Part shown: piece after piece, positions 24,378 to 38,600 of the stretch
How positions within the stretch are numbered: position 1 is the first letter of the stretch
Layout of the letters: each line of letters starts with the position of its first letter
From: Varroa destructor
Lineage: Eukaryota > Arthropoda > Arachnida > Mesostigmata > Varroidae
DNA: 64,000 nucleotides
Direction: 5' to 3'
Assembly (NCBI RefSeq): GCF_002443255.2
Contig: NW_019211460.1
Span: forward strand, 38,263,498 to 38,327,497
Program-made: the position numbers and the translations under genes
Notes under the pieces: model-generated
Told to the model about the DNA's origin: nothing
Databases searched by the model: none
The model's input: only the letters and a program-made list of their open reading frames with translations

Positions 24378-27300
24378 TTGGGACTAAAGGCATATACGCG
24401 TTCCCTGCCAAAATGAGTTTGGTCGTGTCGCAACATACTGGCAGAACATCCAGTTTCGGGCTGCAATGGCATAACGTTTTGTTTTTGAGCATCGCAGTAG
24501 TGTAATCTAATAATTTGAACTGTCTATTACTGAAAGGCTTCAATAAAGTAACGCTCGAGGATTAGCGGTTCGCATGACTCACGCGGCCTGAGTTAACCTG
24601 GGCTTCTACATAGCAGCTGACTAACGACCTGATTGATCTGAATGTGCGAAATGCTGATTTGATACCTCTGTCATACTCTTTTATTATTACTCTTATGTTT
24701 CGCGTCTCATGCGTAAAACAAAGGGGAGCTCAATCAAACTCTATAGTGCTAAAATAATCAGCATAACAATAATAAGTGACTTTTTTGGCTTGGCCTATTA
24801 CCGAATGATAGATTAGTTGAAATTAGCTGATGTTGTGTTACCCACACTAAGACACGTTTTCATTCTGTATATAAAGAATACATTTTCGGATAGGCTAAAC
24901 TTAATGATTTAACTACAAAGGTTCGTATAAGCAAAAGAGATCTCTTTTGCATGCAGGATTACTGCAGGGTGCGCAAGGTATCGACTCATGGTGTCCTTAC
25001 CGTCTGCGTCTTCTTTTCACGTGTTTCTATCACCGCCGCCCCCGCCATCTTTCATAGATGTGAGTCACATCTACGAGTAGACTTCAATGTCCAAACGCAG
25101 CTATTTTTCGCTTGCCTCTATCAAAGATCCTTAGTTGCTGATTCAAGGTAATCGATGTTATTACACAATGAAGACATTGGAAACATATAGTATATCAATA
25201 GACAGTCAGTATAGATGGCACAGATGAACCGGCTATTGACCTGCTAACACAGACTGTTCTTGTTCCAAAAAAGGTCATATAAAGTTGGCAGCTTTTTCAA
25301 AGTTTTTATAATTGTCTCTCGTAAAATCTCGCTATATCCATACGATCGCTGTAGAACGTTTTACAGGCAGTTATTTATTTCTAAAAGCTAATAATGATTT
25401 CTTACCATCTCTAGGTATCCCCTTTTGCATAGTACGTCTTAAAAGAAAAGTGAAAAAATGATAAGTTCATAGGAAACAATGGTATTTACATTACACGTAT
25501 TAGCAATTAAGTAGTATCAACAATAGTACATAATGTAGAACGCTTTTGTTCAAAGCTAAGTATTTTATAAGAAGTACCCAGTAATGCAATTTCCACTAAG
25601 AGTGAACCAAGACGATATGTAGGTATATGGAACGTGTACTTGCTATGGACAAAATCAGCAGTTCCCAATGCTGTAATTCCAGCCCACTGTGGCGGCACCC
25701 AGGCAAAACTTGCGTGCAATGCAAAGCACTCCTGTGAAAACTGGGCAAAGCAGTGTGCATTACATAATTGTTTAGAACGTACAGAGTGATAAGCCTAGTA
25801 GTTAACATGTCGCTTTCTTTCTTGACTGGCGGAGCTGATTGATGTTCTTGGTTTTCCGAAGCTTTATCGATAAACGTCCTAAGGATAGTGCCATCCGTTT
25901 CGAATTTATTTTTTATACGAGTAACTTGTGTGGGTAGATTTGCATGAAACTTCCTGCGATATTATTTTTTCTGCTAAATTTTCGTATTCCCATTAGCATT
26001 CTAAAATAAGGTATTATTTTTAGCAGGAACTTCTTTGGATAAAGTACCTTTCAGCTGCACAATTAAGATCAGAGCGCATAGCATCCGGCTGAGTGGACTA
26101 TTACAAGTCTTTGAATTTCTCAGGGATCTTTGCAGCGATCAGCGGAAAAAAGTTCGTGTAGCAACCAGCAAAAATTGATTGAAAGATATTCCCATAGACC
26201 CCGATGAGGCAATACATTGCTCCATTGGATCTGTGGCCATGAATACTCGTCCCAGAGATCAATGGCTAGAAATGGATGAAGCTTACTGTATCCATTAACG
26301 CTAAAGACCCTATGATTAGCCGCATAGGGCATGCGAGAGAATGGTTTGAGAAGAATACGTGGAAATCGGAAGGTAAGTGGCGTAAGCGGCAACAGGGTAT
26401 TGATTAATTTCGCCAAGGGTGTTAAAAATGTGAAATCGTATAGTGGTTACCGATTCCAATCTGGCAGGTCTGGTGAGGTCTGGTGCGGATATCCAATTAG
26501 GAAAAAAGCTCAGACATGTAAAATTGTTCTTTTTAACTGAAATGTCATTATCAAATACTGGGAAATTGGCAGACTAAAGGCAGACTTCGCCTGTCTGAGG
26601 CCAAGTTGGCTATGGGAGGAAGATGTGCAACGGGGAGGCGTCTAAAGTGGCTCAGATGCACATTAAAATTCATATTTTAATCAACATGTAACAATAGATT
26701 CAACATCATAATATTAGTTTAAGTGAGGCTCTCTTTTGATCTTGAGATAGGAATTTGCCATGTTAGTGATCGGACGCCCCTATGATGCCTCCGATTAAAG
26801 ATGTGAATGTCATAGTGCTTTTGTTCTACCTTTAAAATAGATTTTTCAACATTTTATTAATGATGTTGGTTTTCTCGAATCGCAGCTTACATACCGTATA
26901 ACTGCAAGTTGCCATTGTAACATGGATTTTCTATGGTGGAAGCACTTGGACATACGAGAAGTTGGAGTTTTTTTGGTGAGGATTGTCATTTTTGTTTGCC
27001 CTAACAGCGCAGTGATGCGTTCGTAGCAGTTACGTTCACAGACACTCAATAGCAGAAAGAGCTTACATTAAAGTGTGCATTTGTTGCTTATTCTGAATAT
27101 ATTGAATATAGTCTAGTACTCTTATCGTTTTAATATAAATGACAACAAATATTTTTCAGTATATGGAATCAGAGGCCGTGAAGCGTCGGATGTGATGTGA
27201 CCTAGTTTTTGATTCAGTAAATAACGGCGATTTTTTTCAGGAGAGTATTCTGTCGCTTATATGTAGTGGTAAGAGACTGTATATCAGTAGGTGAATGCGT

Positions 27301-28256
27301 CGTAGACACAAGTATTTTAAGGTATAGTGTAGATAGATAATTACTCCACTAGCTTGTCGTGAAATGCGACGTAAGTGTAAAACATTATAATCATTCGTGG
27401 GAAAGAACAACTCGGTGTGACAAGTGAGCCATATCTTGCTTACACAGCATGCGTCAAAACCATAAAGGCAAATAAAACTTTTGAACAGGTCAAATTTAGC
27501 ATCGGTCTTTAGCTAATCAGTGTCAACGTGAAATACACAAACAGTCTCTGCTCATTAGCACCTGATGTATTAGGTTCTTCTTGCTTTTTCTCCGTAAGTC
27601 CTGTCCATTTGCATTATTTGCTTTGCTTTAGAAATATTTCCAATCTATTACATGTTCCCTTGAGTATCACCTTTAGCTGTCCTCGTAATCTATATCCATC
27701 CAGTGTTATCGTGACGTATTTCTTTGTAGCCACTCACGTGATCTCGTGACCGCCGTGTCGACCTTATTGTGTACTTGCCAATCACTTACGATTCATGTTC
27801 GTGACACGTTCGCTACAATATTTCGCCCACATTTTGCAATTAACCGTTTAGCGCACAAAAGTAGATCTCAAGTGAAAACACATGTCAATTGTTATAGTGT
27901 CATTATTTGTTAGAATTTATTGTATTTGCTGACTAGCTCGTTTGTTTTCTTTTCTTCTCCGCTCTATTTCCGTTCCTTAACGAAGGCAATCCTTTGTTTC
28001 GTTCCTCCCGTTCACGGTATTCTCCTTCATCCTTTACTTTCTTTGTTAGTCTAGATCGTTTATTCCGGGTGGAAAGCGAAGATAGTTTTAACATTAACTA
28101 ATAATATTTATTATAGATCGACCGTGCATCGCATGCACACATATCCTTTCTCCGAAGTAGTAAGTTACAATTTAACATACAAACCTAAACTCAGCATCAC
28201 CACTGTTAGGGTCGATTTCTAGCCTTTCAAGTAAAAACAAGGGTTCTTCTGCTTAT

Positions 28257-28262
28257 TTTATT
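28257..28262 (-). terminator. Candidate poly(A) signal of IDH3B
   Basis: AATAAA on the minus strand (plus tttatt), 386 bases after the IDH3B stop. Other variants nearby could serve instead. Confidence 0.3.
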
Positions 28263-28647
28263 AATGTCAGTTTAATTTTGCTGCTCCCTATAGTGAAAAC
28301 TTCTCCTACCATTTTAATAACCATTTAGCTTGCACGGCCTTGATACACTTTACCGTTCAAGACGTACTTTTGCTACGCACCACATTTCATTTAAGATGTT
28401 TTGTTGTGGTTACCAGAGTTCTGTAGTTGCCATTGTTTCTGCCAACTCGATTGATGCCAGACTGATGGTGCAGGGCCATCATTATTATTCAGACTTAACT
28501 GACGAATGCCGTAATTAGCTGCGTCAATAGCCATTCCATTACTAAGAGATACGTGACTTTCTGCTGACTCTTTGTTACGAGAAACACGAGCAACTAACGG
28601 TGACAAAGATCAAACAACATACAGCAGTAGTTGCCAGCTGGATCAGC

Positions 28648-31600
28648 TCAATGAGGCAGCTGGGAGATCACAGCTCCCAAAAAATCCGTAGTACTTGCGT
28701 AGCCACCCAGATCGCGAGTTCGCACCTTTCCACCTTTGATTACCTGCAATAGATTCAGTATGGCGATGAGTCTTATTCAGTGCTTTACTTTGCATCTGTA
28801 AGATGAAACCTCTACTAGCTTTGATAGTGCCAGCGGCATAGTAAGCTAACAATATGTGAATGTATCAGGTAACGTACAAACTGGCAATAATATAGAAGTC
28901 AATATGTGATTACGTTTCGAATATCTATGGGATGAAACAGTTTATTATGACACAACTTATTACGTGGGACAAGACGGCCCTATATCTGATATTAAACTCT
29001 ATGTTATGTGTTATATGATTATAAAAGGCGAGCGGCTGGTGCAAAAAAAGCAGTCATTATAGCACCCGTGTATGCACGACGTGTTGGTTTGTTTATACCT
29101 TCACTGACCGTTAAGTATAAGACGAACATCCTACTTTCCCCAGATATACAGCATCATACCTTTTCGACAGCATCGCGAATCTGAATAGCATAATAATGGA
29201 GGTTAACGTGATGCAGCATTTTAGCAGCACACAACAGCATGGCTGTTGGGTTAGCGACGTTCTTGCCGGCACCGCCTCCGAACGTGTGTCGACTACCGGG
29301 CTCGTAGACAACGCAATCCTCTGAATATGAAGCGCCTGGCACAACCCCTGCACCTCCAACGAGACCCGATGCGAGATTGTCGACAATATTCCCATATAAA
29401 TTGCCAGTTACGATAACGTCAAATTGGTGGGGATTTGATACCAGCTGCATACACGTGTTATCCACGATCATGTGTTCAAACTTGATGTTCGGGTAAAGCT
29501 GGGAGATTTCGGTGCAACAACGAAGAAACAATCCGTCACCGAGCTTCATAATGTTGGCTTTATGGACGGCTGTTACCTTCTTGCGGTCGTGTTTCGTCGC
29601 ATAATCAAAGGCGAATTTGGCGATTCGGCGGGACTTCTCCTCGGTAACGATTTTCAGACACTCGATGACACCCTTCACACTCTACAATAATACCAGACGA
29701 TAACATTTTATTGCAAAAAACCAACATAATGCTATTGGCCACATCACACGTAACAATCGAGGTGCAGCTCTTGTGACTACAATATTTATGCAACTAAGGC
29801 TTGCTTCTACAATAAGCATGCCATTTATAACACATTTTTATAGATGAAACCAACAAAAAAGAGATATAATCTTCGAATAGGCCAACGGGCAAAATAAGAG
29901 ATTCAGTGTAACGAAGTACCGCGTGTTCCAAAGCAGAGTATTCTCCTTCAGTCTGCTCGCGAATGACGAAAAAGTCTAGGTTGTTGTGCTTTGCCTTTAT
30001 TCCCTGCATCGACTTGATGTGCACCACGTTCGCAAATAGGTCCAAATCCTTTCTGCCGTCACAAATACGCAATGAATATAATTAATATAACATCATAAAG
30101 AGTCTACGGAAGGTTCGGGAAAAGAAACTATCTAGCTAGTTTTCAAAGACTCATTTGAATTAAGCTATGGATAGTACCCATCCCTTAACGTCTCCGGTTT
30201 TAAAACAAATGGTCAGGTTGGTGCATAAACTGTCATTTTACAAGGAATTTCGAGCATGCATTCGAGCTGTGTTTCTTAATAATGTATTTTACAAACCTAA
30301 TTTTCATGTTCCAGGCTTGGAGTTCGCCGGTTAGAGAATTGAGGGGAGTTTCGAGGGTCCCTTTAAGGCAGATGCCATTCTTTTTGACGCTATCAATAGC
30401 CGTCTCCAGGGGCGCCGAGATCGTATGATGAATCTCAGAAAGGAATACTTCTTCAAAATCAATCGGTACCGAAATAGCTGAAAAGACAGCCTTAACACAC
30501 TCGGCCAACTCGGGTCCTACGCCATCACCGGGAATTAGGGTACACTTGATGTTCTGCTGTGGACGAGACACTGGCTCGTGCTAACCGCGAGAGAAGCCAT
30601 GGCACAATTGCATAGGTTGACATGTGCAGTGAAATGCATGTTAGTTATTTTATATCGTTTCGTTCACTGTCAGTAAGCAGTGCAGACAAAGGACAAACCT
30701 AGCATATATTTGGTGACGTGCTTCAGGCTATAATGGCCTACTAAGAAACCAGCAAGCTCTATTCGAGAAATATACTAAAAAAAGCTGTTTAAACCAAGAC
30801 CTCCAACTCGTTACAGTATTCCGGCACACCTTCGACCATAAACACGCACTAACGCGCTAGCATAACTTTCACATACAAAAAACAGTGTTCAGTTAGTTGG
30901 TGCTAGTAAAAGCGCGAGCATGTTTGCTCTTAATTTAAAGAAACAACTGCAACTTTTAATTTGTGCAAGCATCTTATGATAGAGCCCTAAATTGGTATTT
31001 CGTTTTACGGTTATTTATTATTATGGTACTTTTCTTGCAGGTTTGTCAAAAGGTCGCATAATGGAATAGAATCTAATTAAAGTGCTCACTAAGAATGTGA
31101 CATAAAGCGTTTAATGTTATTTTAGCAGAGTCATTATAAGTATTCAAGCCACTATTGTTACTGTAAACACAACTAGAATCAAGCTCACCAAAAAAAATCT
31201 AAGCTGAAACTTATGAAAGCTAGTTAAAGTGCACGCTTTTCAATAAGCACGAGCTTTCGTTTGCACTTACCACAGGCGTCTATTTTCGGATTGCAGGTAG
31301 CCGAATGTAATTAAAACCAATTAGATTATTTCTTCGGTATATAGCTGACGCTAGTCGAAATATTGATAAATTATGCTATGCTAAAGGATTACATCTTCAA
31401 AAAAAAAAGGACTTACTATAATAGTGAAACTAAAAAAAAAATAGCGAATCTGTATTTCATTATACATATCCTTGGCGTTTCGTTAGGCCTACCTAATATA
31501 CAGGCCTAGTTAAACGAGATCGGTCTCTTTACAAACTCGAAGCTAACTAGCTTTCTTTTAGCGACGCAAAATAAAGATAAAGTGATGACCAATAATATTT

Positions 31601-31783
31601 ATTACATTAAAACAGCAAGATGTACGAACGGATGGTTCAAGAACTTTGTTTTATGTCATATTTATTCTAAAAACAAGGTGAGATTAAGAGTGATATATAT
31701 GTGACACTTACGAAAGCGACCAAGTTGTTAGTTGCCGATGTTCCAACGGTACGTGCTGCAATAGATGGAGCCTGAAAACCCAT
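28648..31783 (-). CDS. IDH3B: Isocitrate dehydrogenase [NAD] subunit beta, mitochondrial (five exons)
   Basis: Exons in transcript order: 31,783-31,712; 30,580-30,297; 30,052-29,920; 29,681-29,160; 28,743-28,648. All joins are GT/AG and in frame, giving 368 residues (human about 385). Exon 1 encodes an uncharged-to-basic presequence ([20 protein letters not shown]). Then come [22 protein letters not shown], the substrate-loop block [29 protein letters not shown] and the family signature [20 protein letters not shown]. The last exon gives [22 protein letters not shown] in place of the catalytic NLYGD..SD of alpha subunits, with GGAGVVPG and SRHTF, marks beta rather than alpha or gamma. IDH3 oxidises isocitrate to 2-oxoglutarate with NAD in the mitochondrial matrix; beta supports assembly and activity. 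The ATG of exon 1 is the only in-frame one before the donor. It lies head-to-head with the 102-aa gene at 33.4 kb. Confidence 0.93.
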
Positions 31784-33394
31784 AGGAGACCAAGTGGATA
31801 TCTTACGATCGTTCTGCGTTTGCACTCTCGGTAAGATTATTAAGGATAGCACTACGCGGAAGACAAACTGGTTACGTACGCTTTCTATGGTCTATTCATC
31901 GAATAAAAGACTTAATAGCATTTCTTATAAAAATGCTTACATTAAGCTTCGAGTTGTTCATCTTCTTTTAGGTACGTTATCGTCTAAACAAATTGTTGGA
32001 TTTTCCCATCTGAAACGGCATTAGCACTCATCTGCGGACATCCAACTAGAGACAGAGCTGCACAGTAGACGTGTACTGATATTATATGAAAAAATATATC
32101 TAGGAATAATTTTATTTACTTGGATCATTTTTGAAATGTATAATTATGAGAAAGACTTTTTGGAAAACCGCCGACCTAAGTGGATGTAATTGTTCAATGC
32201 CTATCATACAGACCATCGCCTTCTGTGAACTAGCGGCCATCGTAATGCTTGTGCTCCTTAGTTCTTCGTCATGTTATTAACGCGTTTGCCTATGCGTTAC
32301 GTAGCTATGCGACATTTATACAGCATACTCGACTAAATAGACTATAGGCTAAAAAAAGAACATATATTAATCGCGCACTGGTACGATTTTCTGGAATTCA
32401 AAGTAGAACGGCGAATAGGAAAACGTTTGGAAAGTTGGAAAGCTAATCGAAGCCGTGTCTTGTCTTGCTGTAACATTTGTACAGGATCAATCGTTGTTTT
32501 TCGTGATGAGCACAAAGAAAATTCATCACATTTTTATATATTTAGTACGGAATAAATGACTGATTATCTGTATATCAATTTATACAAATTTGAACTATAG
32601 GCGTGTAAATAGAATAGATACGATTCGGCGCTTGTTTTCTTATATACAGCGATTTGGTTGACAATTTAAAGTAAAAATCAAAAACATTTGTAATCCTCCT
32701 CCAGAGATCCCCCTTGAGCCAAATATAAGTTCGAACGTTTTGTTTCACACTATGTGTTACGGACACTTCAGTGTAGCCGTTCAAAATAACAGGTGTAACT
32801 CTTTAACCTTTTTTTCTGGTTTCTAGACAACTCACAAATACACTACTCACCAGATAACCTAGCCGGCTCACGATTTTGTGGAAAAGTGTCATATTTGTTT
32901 GAGGAAAAAGTTCGAAATACACAGTCAACTCCTAAAGGTTATGTCCCCGGACACCTCAAGATGGCTGCAATCTGAGTGTAGAGCTATAAACAAAGCTGCC
33001 TCAAATAGCAGCACCGCTTCCGAGTTTTACTATGATCATAACTTTTTAGAGGCTAATTCCATGAGACGTTAACGCCATCTTTCAATAATAGCTCATCTTG
33101 AGTAGCCTGAAGTGCTCCGTAAATTGTGATTTGAAGTTTTTATACCTTAAATATTGTGCTGACACATCACCCCAGACAACTTTAGTTTTGCACTTTTTTG
33201 CTCTCCGTCATTTAAGTGGGTTTCAACACACCGCACTTATGCTTGTATGGTTTATGGTGCCGTTGTGGTCTGCTAGCACTGTGCTTCGAAAGTGACCTTC
33301 CGCAAAGCCGCTGTCAGTTGGTTGATTTTTGTATATCGGAAAGTTATTTGCTGCGTTTACAAAGTGCAAGTTCGCAGCGAATACACCGGAAACA
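31784..33394. promoter_or_regulatory. Shared upstream region of two divergent genes
   Basis: These 1.6 kb separate the divergent starts of IDH3B (minus) and the 102-aa gene (plus). Both promoters must lie here or in untranslated exons within it. No TATA box stands out. The part nearest the plus gene (33.2-33.39 kb) is less AT-rich and is probably its 5' UTR. Confidence 0.4.
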
Positions 33395-35227
33395 ATGTTC
33401 CAGGGGGCCCGCGCCATCGTGACCAGGGCACTGGTACTTCAAGCGGGGCGCCAAGCCTCAACTTCTTCCGGAAACAGCCGTCGGATGGTGTACCCCTATA
33501 CGTGGACGGCTAAGATCTCCCAATTCCCGTATAAATTCCATTACGACAACATATGGTTCTTCCGATATTTCATATTGGGGTACTTGGCCAGCGTGTACGT
33601 CTACTGGAGGATTCAAAGGTACGTCTGCCTACACGAGCAAATACAAACTTCGCCAGCTTGTTCTAGCCAACTAATGAATAATGTAGTGATGCTTTAAGTT
33701 CGCTGGGGGCAAATATTCCCCGTAGACTTGATGGTTTGGTACTAGATAGAAGGTGAGGTAAATCCATTGCATTGAGGTACTCATAAATGCTAGGTTTGAT
33801 TTCAACCCGTTTTTCTACGCGTATATCGATGAAGATGCGCAAAAGTGAATTAGTCGAAATATATCCATGAGACTCTGGTTCTAGCATCAGGTTTTGCAGG
33901 GCATGTGAGCTGCGCTACTACGTTTACTGATTTGTCAATTAAGTCTTTTACTATCATTACTATTATTTTCTTGCTATCGGTTAACTGGTTTCTAAACCGA
34001 TTTTTTCACAGTGCACAGAAAAGTCTGCTTCTTCGAACCTCACAATTTATAATTAGTATGGTGTTAATAATTATAAAGTTATTGACAGATATGCATAATC
34101 ACGATATTAGAAAAGTAACATTACTCTACGACTTTAACAAAAGTTGTGCAACTCCGACAAATATACTTCATATATATATATATGCGTTAAAGACCGCAAT
34201 ACATCACAAGATCGCGTATCTCTTGGTTTCAAAAGCCGTTGGTTGCAGCTACGTACTCGGCAAATGTGTGACCCTCTAACCTTGTTAGCATGGTCTTCAT
34301 TAAAGTTTTATCATTATAGAGTCTTCCTTTGTCAAAAATATCTCCGTAGAAAGGCTTTTGCCCAGATGTGAAAATTCGAACACGTGACATTTCCAAAGCT
34401 AGCTTATGATTCCAGTTTTGCCGCGGTCATAGCCATCACAGAGACGTGTGATTATTTCACGATAAAATCAACTTAACGCCATAAAATTTACTAAAAGTTT
34501 GCAAATAAAAAAAAACTTTTTTCTTCGCCTCGACATAAAATAATTAATTCTGATGCTCGTTTGTTACACTCTCATCATAGTACATATATTGTTTAGTGAA
34601 GAATTGTCTTTGGAGGTGAAGGTGACACGGTAGAAGGAATGACCGTTCTGTTTCAATTGTAACCAAACAAACAAAAAACATACAAGAGATACTATCGACT
34701 GCGTTGGTATGCGATCATATTTATTCAATTCTAATGCTGTTATTGCACGTGAACGGAAAGTCAATATAAATGCCATATTTTAGAGAGTCAAGAACATTTT
34801 CGAACCTACTAAAACAATCAAATAACCAGCACAGCTCTTGAAACACATTTAACTAATTACGCAAGATTATAGAATTAATTTTTTTCAACGTTTTAGCGAG
34901 GTTTTTCTGGCAAACCGTATACCTCTTCCTAAAGCGGCAAAATTTTTAATTCTAAAATTTTTAATAAAAAATGGTTCTAATTCGGGGTGTCGCTCTATTA
35001 ATAAACACATTAGCAGGTCAAAACAGTGCCCAAACAAACAAATTGACTGAATTTTTTTGCGAAGTGTTGTCTTTCATCGTTTTCATTTATTCACGAAGAT
35101 AAAAGGTACGTGACCTTTTTTCGTTTCTTTTTTGAACTTCAGGTTAGCTTGTTCGCCTGCAAACTACAAGGCCTGGATGGCAAGGAGGGAGAAGGAAGCT
35201 GCTGAACATGCTGAACATCATCACTAA
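33395..35227 (+). CDS. Small single-span protein, probably mitochondrial (two exons)
   Basis: Exons 33,395-33,618 and 35,143-35,227 join at AAAG|gtacgt and tgaacttcag|G, with the split codon AG+G, to give 102 residues. Residues 1-30 (MFQGARAIVTRALVLQAGRQ...) are basic, rich in Ala/Ser/Thr and free of acids, which is typical of a mitochondrial presequence. About 53-73 (IWFFRYFILGYLASVYVYWRI) is one aromatic-rich membrane span. The tail (YKAWMARREKEAAEHAEHHH) is highly charged and ends in histidines. Size and layout resemble nuclear-encoded accessory subunits of respiratory complexes, but I cannot assign one. The start ATG has a good context (aacaATG). The intron carries a SINE-like copy. That it is a gene is supported by the clean splice join, the coding-like GC content of exon 1 and the stop soon after the join. 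Confidence 0.72.
34361..34441 (-). mobile_element. tRNA-derived SINE-like element, copy B (in an intron)
   Basis: On the minus strand it reads CTGTGATGGCTATGACCG..., then a B box TGTTCGAATTTTC about 45 bases on. It shares CTGTGATGG and the CACGTGTTCGAAT-type B-box block with the other copies, but its middle has diverged. It lies in the intron of the 102-aa gene, opposite to that gene. Confidence 0.5.
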
Positions 35228-35576
35228 TGAAGAGCCGGCAAAAATCAGCAATTACACCTAGCTATCATAGCAATTTAATCTAATATTTGGATTTGGTACG
35301 GATCAATACTTATAAATCTGATTGGCAAGGCACGGCCTACAATATGAAAAATCTATCGAATTATCATTTTAGCGTTAACAAAAACTATATAAGAGAAGAA
35401 ATGTATCTGTATTCTAGCCAACGAAATATATAAATGAAGTGGAATCGTGTTTAACCAGTGCTGTGTGTATTTCATGACGTGAACTGAGAAATATACGATT
35501 TTGTATTTTCAGACTCCCAGTTTGTAATTATACAGAAGAACAGAGGTAATTGATGAACGAGTTATTAATTCATTAT

Positions 35577-35604
35577 ATTACTGAATTATGTATAATTCAG
35601 TAAT
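35577..35604. repeat. Perfect 12-bp inverted repeat with a 4-base loop
   Basis: attactgaatta, loop tgta, taattcagtaat. It lies about 350 bases after the stop of the 102-aa gene and could fold as a hairpin in its 3' UTR if that extends this far. Confidence 0.9.
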
Positions 35605-38600
35605 GTATATATACATATATATTTGTGTGTGTTAATATCTTTAATTTGCTAAAAGTAAGTCTCGTACTTATGGTCTATAAACGTGATATGAAAACAGTTT
35701 ATTTTGGGGTTTAACTCCTTCTGGAATCTTTAGATTCCCTTATAAATTAGAAAAATAATTTTTCAAATTTAATTCTTTATAAAAAAAGCACCAGCTACCT
35801 CGTCTGGAAAACAAAATATGCTTTAAGTACCCTTGGCTAAGTCCATAAATAAATTCATTGTTATGTCTCATATGTACGACAAGAGGTAGGAAAAAAGCTG
35901 ATGCACTATTATTACTGGAAAGCCTTGTTGGCAATTTAATAAGCTGTATTTGTTTGTGCTGTACAGCTATATCGACAAATATTTGACACCAATTCTCTTT
36001 GTGCCTGAATTTATAAATAGCAAAATTATGGTGTTGGACCCCTGGACGTCAAGGGCATGTCCTCATTTAGGTTCATGTAGCATCTTAAACTCGCAAATCA
36101 AATACTGGCGTTGAAAAAAAATTGTACTCCTGATCTTCTACCCAGCTGCGCCTGCGTGACGTACCCATGTTCTAACGATGTCTCCTCTAAAATTAATTCT
36201 AAAAATGAAATCCATAGGAGGGTTATTTGATACTATCAGATGGAAAAATAGAAGTGTAAGTGAACAAATGAATTAACAAACCTGCTGCCTTTTGATGTAA
36301 AGTTCGGCTCATCCTAGCAAAATAGGGTAGTGCCATACGCCTGAATTTTACTTTAGGTCTTTGGGGACCGAAGGCTTGTGTACTCGCAAAAATCATCGTA
36401 GTTCGTGTTTTAGACTTCGGAGTTCTTTCTATATTCTGAAATTATTTTCAAAAATTTGAGATTTCTTTAAAGATTTTGGTCGCCATACGTTGTTACACAG
36501 AGTCCACTCCGAAAAATTACAAATTAGGGTAGAGAAAAAATGTATCGTGAGTATATGCATGTCGTGCTTATTGTGGTTGAGATACTTAGAAATACTAGAA
36601 TAAGAAGCAAATACAAATGGTCTAAATGTAAGAACTCCGAAAGACCGTCTTGCGAATGAATAGTGTATTTATACATAACCGCTGAAGCCGAGTCAAAATC
36701 ATACGTTAACATTATCGATCGGCTTTAAAATTGTGAGAAGTAAATGGACGGTTGTTAATAGGTCTTGGTGTGCTGAATTTTTTTAGAATTCTATGAAAGG
36801 ATGTCATTGCCCTATGGTTTCCTACACAACTTATTCGCAAGATTTCATCTGACGGTCCGGATGATATCACTGCCATTCCCACTGGCAATTTCAATTCAAA
36901 GCAATGTTTTACACAGAGAAGGTTCTGCAGGACGGGTCCGCTTTCACGATAAAGATTCGGCCACAGAAAAGGGTCTAAACATTAGAAAGCAGAATCTTTA
37001 TTTAGTGCTTTGTATTAAGTAGCTCAAATCAACAATTTTTAAACCAGCCGAAAATGAAGACAATTCTGGCTAAGGCTGTGATTTGCTCAAGTGAATATTT
37101 TTTGTATTCGCTACTGTCATGGAAACGTTTTTTATAATCAATTTTTTTCCAAGTTTAATTTTCTATTTCAAATTATGTATGCTAAGTAGTTGACATTTGA
37201 GAAACATGCTGCTTAATAATGTTTGCATTCAATCAATACCATTTTTTGCTCTTTTTGCCAGCACAAAATCTAATAAAATTATTTAAATTGGGTGGGCCAC
37301 ACGACATCACTGGGGTAATTAGGCGCGAAAAGTGCCAAGAAAACATGGACTGCTACAAGCCCCACATAGAGCTTAAAAAAAATGACTAAAAAAGATTTTT
37401 TGCTTCATAAAAGTTTAATGAAAATTGCACGAATCAGCGTTAAGCATTTCTTTTATCCCAATACGTGCGAAGACTGTAATCAACGCAATGTGACTTCGCT
37501 GATCCCAAACAAGTCGAGACGAACTCCGCTGTCGTGCTTCTGTGAAATAAAGTCAATTAGTTACATTCAGATTGAATAATGTCGTAGTCTTTATTATTAT
37601 TATGATTATTATTATCGTTCATTACAATGTTCCAAAGAGCAATGATTATGCCTAAACTAATTATAACAAAACTGACAGAACATAGTTATTGACATTAGAT
37701 TGCCGATAAGCATAATGAAGGAAATAAATGAGATATAACTGAATCGATTGCGTATTACTGTGTGCAAGAACGATGCATCTACTAGTATAAAAAAGCAATT
37801 ACTAACATATAGCATAATTATATTTGTATTGCTGAAACAACATTTTTATGGTAGTGGAGGCAGATATAACTGTAAACAGGTTCCGCACGTCCTTTTGTAT
37901 ATAAAGAAAGCAAGCATCGTGTGTTTCTATTTCATCGGTATAATTGCCCGGACACTTGACAACGGGTGCAAAAAAGCACATGGCACATGGTGCTTTACAT
38001 CAGGCCTAACATTCCGCCATTTAATCTTGCGCTACGCGAGTTTTGACAGGGGCTTAGAATAAGCTGAGCCATGCGGGGACCCGAAACGGGCCCCCCTGCT
38101 GGGTTTATAATCAGAGCGATTTTATACATCTGAGAGCCAATCGTGAACTAGAGGCTTTAGTAATATAGTTGTTTATTTGATTTACACACGAGATTATAAG
38201 TCGTATTTATTCGAGCTACAATTGCAGGCATATTTATCGCTCAGCATGATCCGCTTTCCGACTTATGATCAGAACAGCGCATATTAGGTTCGTTGCTGTT
38301 AGTCTGCAGAAAACCGCTGCGCGTAATAATATAGAGAATATTATTGAGTGCATCTAACAAATACTGCTTAAAACGACTTTTTTTAATAACGCGTTTTGTT
38401 TCTTAACACCAATAGGAAATAGATTCCACAATACGCTGTATTTAATTTTGCCCAACAGAAATAGCCGCGGGACACCATGGCATCTCAGCTACAATATTAG
38501 GGTATCTCGATTTAACTTTATTACATTCTTCAAGACTAAAAGCACGAGTGGTTTATAAAGTTAAACTGCGTAAGTTACACTTGCTATCCAACAAAAAGAA

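Larger units (their letters stand above)
19481..28256. other. Gene-poor intergenic DNA between the TBRG1-like gene and IDH3B
   Basis: No supported gene was found. The stretch holds a GC-richer island (21.6-22.7 kb), a weak tRNA-like sequence (24.0 kb) and a strong GC hairpin (24.36 kb). From about 27.5 kb the plus strand becomes pyrimidine-rich, so the minus-strand transcript of IDH3B would be purine-rich here. Confidence 0.55.

Noticed and set aside
33905..34279. 124-codon plus-strand frame
   Set aside because: It lies in the intron of the 102-aa gene, starts at GTG, is AT-driven and overlaps simple TA repeats.
37748..38062. 104-codon plus-strand frame
   Set aside because: No ATG start, no domain; consistent with chance in AT-rich DNA.
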